Notes under the pieces: generated by a model
What the model was told of the DNA's origin: nothing
Database searches by the model: none
What the model saw: the letters and a program-made list of their open reading frames with translations, nothing else
Origin: Pseudomonadota bacterium
GTDB lineage: Bacteria; Pseudomonadota; Alphaproteobacteria; Rhizobiales; Hyphomicrobiaceae
Direction: 5' to 3'
Length of the DNA stretch: 64,000 bases
Assembly (NCBI GenBank): GCA_023405815.1
Contig: JAEXXM010000011.1
Span: forward strand, 69,715 to 133,714
Made by a program: the position numbers and the translations under genes
Shown: positions 62,509 to 64,000 of the stretch, in pieces
How positions within the stretch are numbered: the first letter of the stretch is position 1
Layout of the letters: each line of letters begins with the position of its first letter

Positions 62509-64000
62509 TCAGCCGGTGCCGGTCTCGTCGCGCGGAGCACCAATCAGGGGTCGGATGTCCGCGATCTTCGCGTCAGGGAACTGGTCGAGTATCGCCTTGA
62601 CGGCCGGGTGCGACTTCAGCGCCTCAAGCTCGGCCGCCTCGCGCTCGCGGCGAACCGCGCCACGCGGACGCTCGCCCGCCGCCTTCGACAGCACGACGAC
62701 CCACTTGCGGCCGGTCCAAGCATTGAGCTTCTCGCGCAGCTCGTTGGCGATGTGCGGCGGGGCGCCGGGCAGCAGGAAGAGGTCGATGGAGCCGGCAGCC
62801 GCATCGAACTTGACGAGGCTGACGCGGTCTTCCAGGTGCACCTTCAGCATCATGTCGCGCCGCTCGCCGGCAATGGCGATCACCTCGTCGAAGGAACGCG
62901 GGTCGGCAAAGGCGACAACCCGCGCGCCGCCGGCAAGCTCGTCGAGCGAAGCCTCGTAGTCGGCGTCGAAAAAGCCTTCATCGTCGCCTTCCGCCCCGGC
63001 ATCGGCGAACGGAATGGGCATGGCGCTCGCCGATGGCGGCATCGGCGAAGCGGGCTCGGCCGGCTCGGCGCTGTTGAGGGGTGCGTTGCGGCTCGCGGTG
63101 CTCTCGGCCGGCGCCGGCTTGCCGCTGCGCACGAGGGCGCCTTCGCCGCCAAGCATGCGAATAAGCTCGTCGGGCGAGGGCAGGTCCGCGGTGTAGGAGA
63201 GGCGGATCAGCACCATCTCGGCCGCCGCGCGCGGATTGGCGGCCTTGCCCGTCTCCTCGCCGCCCTTCAAGAGCATTTGCCAGGCGCGCGAGAGCAGAGG
63301 TGTGGAAAGGCGATCGGCGAGGGCCGAAGCGCGGCGCTTCTCCTCGGCGCTCAATCCCTCGCTGCCGGCGTCGGTACCGACCGCTTTGACGCGCGCAGCA
63401 GCGTGGACCGCCTCTGCAAGATCGTCGATGAGCTGCACCGGATCGGCCCCATCGCGATGGAGCTCGTCGAAAGCGGTGAGCGCCGCCTTGGCGTCGCCGC
63501 GGAATGCGTGGTCGAGAAGATCGAAGATGCGTCCGCGGTCGGCGAGGCCGAGCATGGCGCGAACCGTATCGGCTCGCACGGCGCCCTCGCCCATGGCGAT
63601 CGCCTGATCGAGCAGCGAAAGTCCGTCACGCACCGAGCCCTCGGCGGCGCGGGCGATCAGCGCCAATGCGTCGGCGTCGGCGGTTGCGCCCTCGTTGGCG
63701 ACGATCTTGACGAAGTGGGCGGAGAGCTCCGGCACGTCGACGCGGCGCAGGTCGAAGCGCTGCGTGCGCGACAGAACCGTCACCGGCACCTTGCGTATCT
63801 CGGTGGTCGCGAAGATGAACTTCACGTGCTCGGGCGGCTCCTCGAGCGTCTTTAAGAGAGCGTTGAAGGCGCCCTTCGAGAGCATGTGGACTTCGTCTAT
63901 GATAAAGACCTTGAAGCGCGCGACGATCGGCTTGTAGCGGGCGCTCTCGATCAACTCGCGGATGTTGTCGACGCCGGTATTGGAGGCGGCGTCCATCTCG
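62509..64000 (-). CDS. dnaX: DNA polymerase III tau/gamma subunit, C-terminal part (5' end outside window)
   Basis: 497 codons are visible; the frame is open to the right edge. EMDAASNTGVDNIRELIE matches the block that follows the zinc-binding region, then VFIIDEVHMLSKGAFNALLKTLEEPP (Walker B and arginine-finger area), IFATTEIRKVPVTVLSRTQRFDLRRV (sensor 1), and the tau C-terminal region after about residue 290. Clamp-loader ATPase. I see no A-rich slippery site for a gamma product in the visible part. Confidence 0.96.
   Translation of the reverse strand, partial: EMDAASNTGVDNIRELIESARYKPIVARFKVFIIDEVHMLSKGAFNALLKTLEEPPEHVKFIFATTEIRKVPVTVLSRTQRFDLRRVDVPELSAHFVKIVANEGATADADALALIARAAEGSVRDGLSLLDQAIAMGEGAVRADTVRAMLGLADRGRIFDLLDHAFRGDAKAALTAFDELHRDGADPVQLIDDLAEAVHAAARVKAVGTDAGSEGLSAEEKRRASALADRLSTPLLSRAWQMLLKGGEETGKAANPRAAAEMVLIRLSYTADLPSPDELIRMLGGEGALVRSGKPAPAESTASRNAPLNSAEPAEPASPMPPSASAMPIPFADAGAEGDDEGFFDADYEASLDELAGGARVVAFADPRSFDEVIAIAGERRDMMLKVHLEDRVSLVKFDAAAGSIDLFLLPGAPPHIANELREKLNAWTGRKWVVVLSKAAGERPRGAVRREREAAELEALKSHPAVKAILDQFPDAKIADIRPLIGAPRDETGTG

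Overview
The window is high-GC, densely packed bacterial chromosome and reads as an alphaproteobacterium of the Hyphomicrobiales (Rhizobiales), perhaps Hyphomicrobiaceae; genus cannot be fixed from the sequence alone. The clues are a class I lysyl-tRNA synthetase, a CIRCE-controlled groESL, a PodJ-like polarity protein, GGAAC-N16/17-CGTT (EcfG-type) promoters, a ligase-associated helicase/PdeM pair, a LigD, and small families typical of this order (DUF6111, DUF6460, DUF4236, TIGR02186). No rRNA, CRISPR array, insertion sequence or prophage was seen. One tRNA is present, Gly with anticodon CCC.

Layout. 0-8.6 kb: an ABC exporter cut by the left edge, hemF, an outer-membrane barrel, a lysozyme-fold protein, a Nudix-DUF6111-cca operon and a large L,D-transpeptidase. 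8.7-13.7 kb: groESL under CIRCE, a PfpI-family protein, an H-NS-like protein, sodB behind an EcfG-type promoter, and a cytochrome c. 13.8-25.3 kb: DUF4236, a HerA-like ATPase, the small subunit of methylmalonyl-CoA mutase, msrA, mepA, a hydrolase, an SRPBCC-like protein, a GAF-GGDEF-EAL protein and a TerB-like protein. 25.4-34.5 kb: lysK, a solitary DUF262/DUF1524 nuclease-like protein, DUF952-pyrD, DUF6460, helicase-pdeM. 34.6-44 kb: a TIGR02186-TauE/SafE pair, PodJ-like protein, YjbQ, proline iminopeptidase, a DUF4212/sodium:solute symporter pair and mscL. 44-54 kb: a more foreign-looking methyltransferase, a LysE exporter, tRNA-Gly, a P1B-5 ATPase fused to a hemerythrin-like domain, a NTF2-like protein, a sulfite-oxidase-like/flavin-reductase pair, a Tat-exported sulfatase with a divergent two-winged-helix regulator, and a stand-alone receiver protein. 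54-64 kb: ligD, a GT2 glycosyltransferase, a solute-binding protein, a phosphoesterase-GT4 pair, a VanX-like dipeptidase, a PEBP-like protein, ybaB, and dnaX cut by the right edge.

Themes. Cell-wall enzymes recur (lysozyme-fold protein, L,D-transpeptidase, MepA, DD-dipeptidase) alongside a PodJ-like pole organiser, which suits a polar-growing or budding cell. Stress protection recurs (SOD, MsrA, GroESL, MscL, EcfG-type promoters, metal ATPase). Sulfur-related transport and oxidation genes lie at 34.6-36.4 and 48.7-52.2 kb. Two families of palindromic intergenic repeats are scattered at gene ends. I do not see one obviously new multigene system; the best leads are a + strand intrinsic terminator without a gene (candidate small RNA near 50.2 kb), a nearly leaderless receiver gene on an EcfG-type promoter, the lone DUF262/DUF1524 protein, and the two-winged-helix/sulfatase pair.
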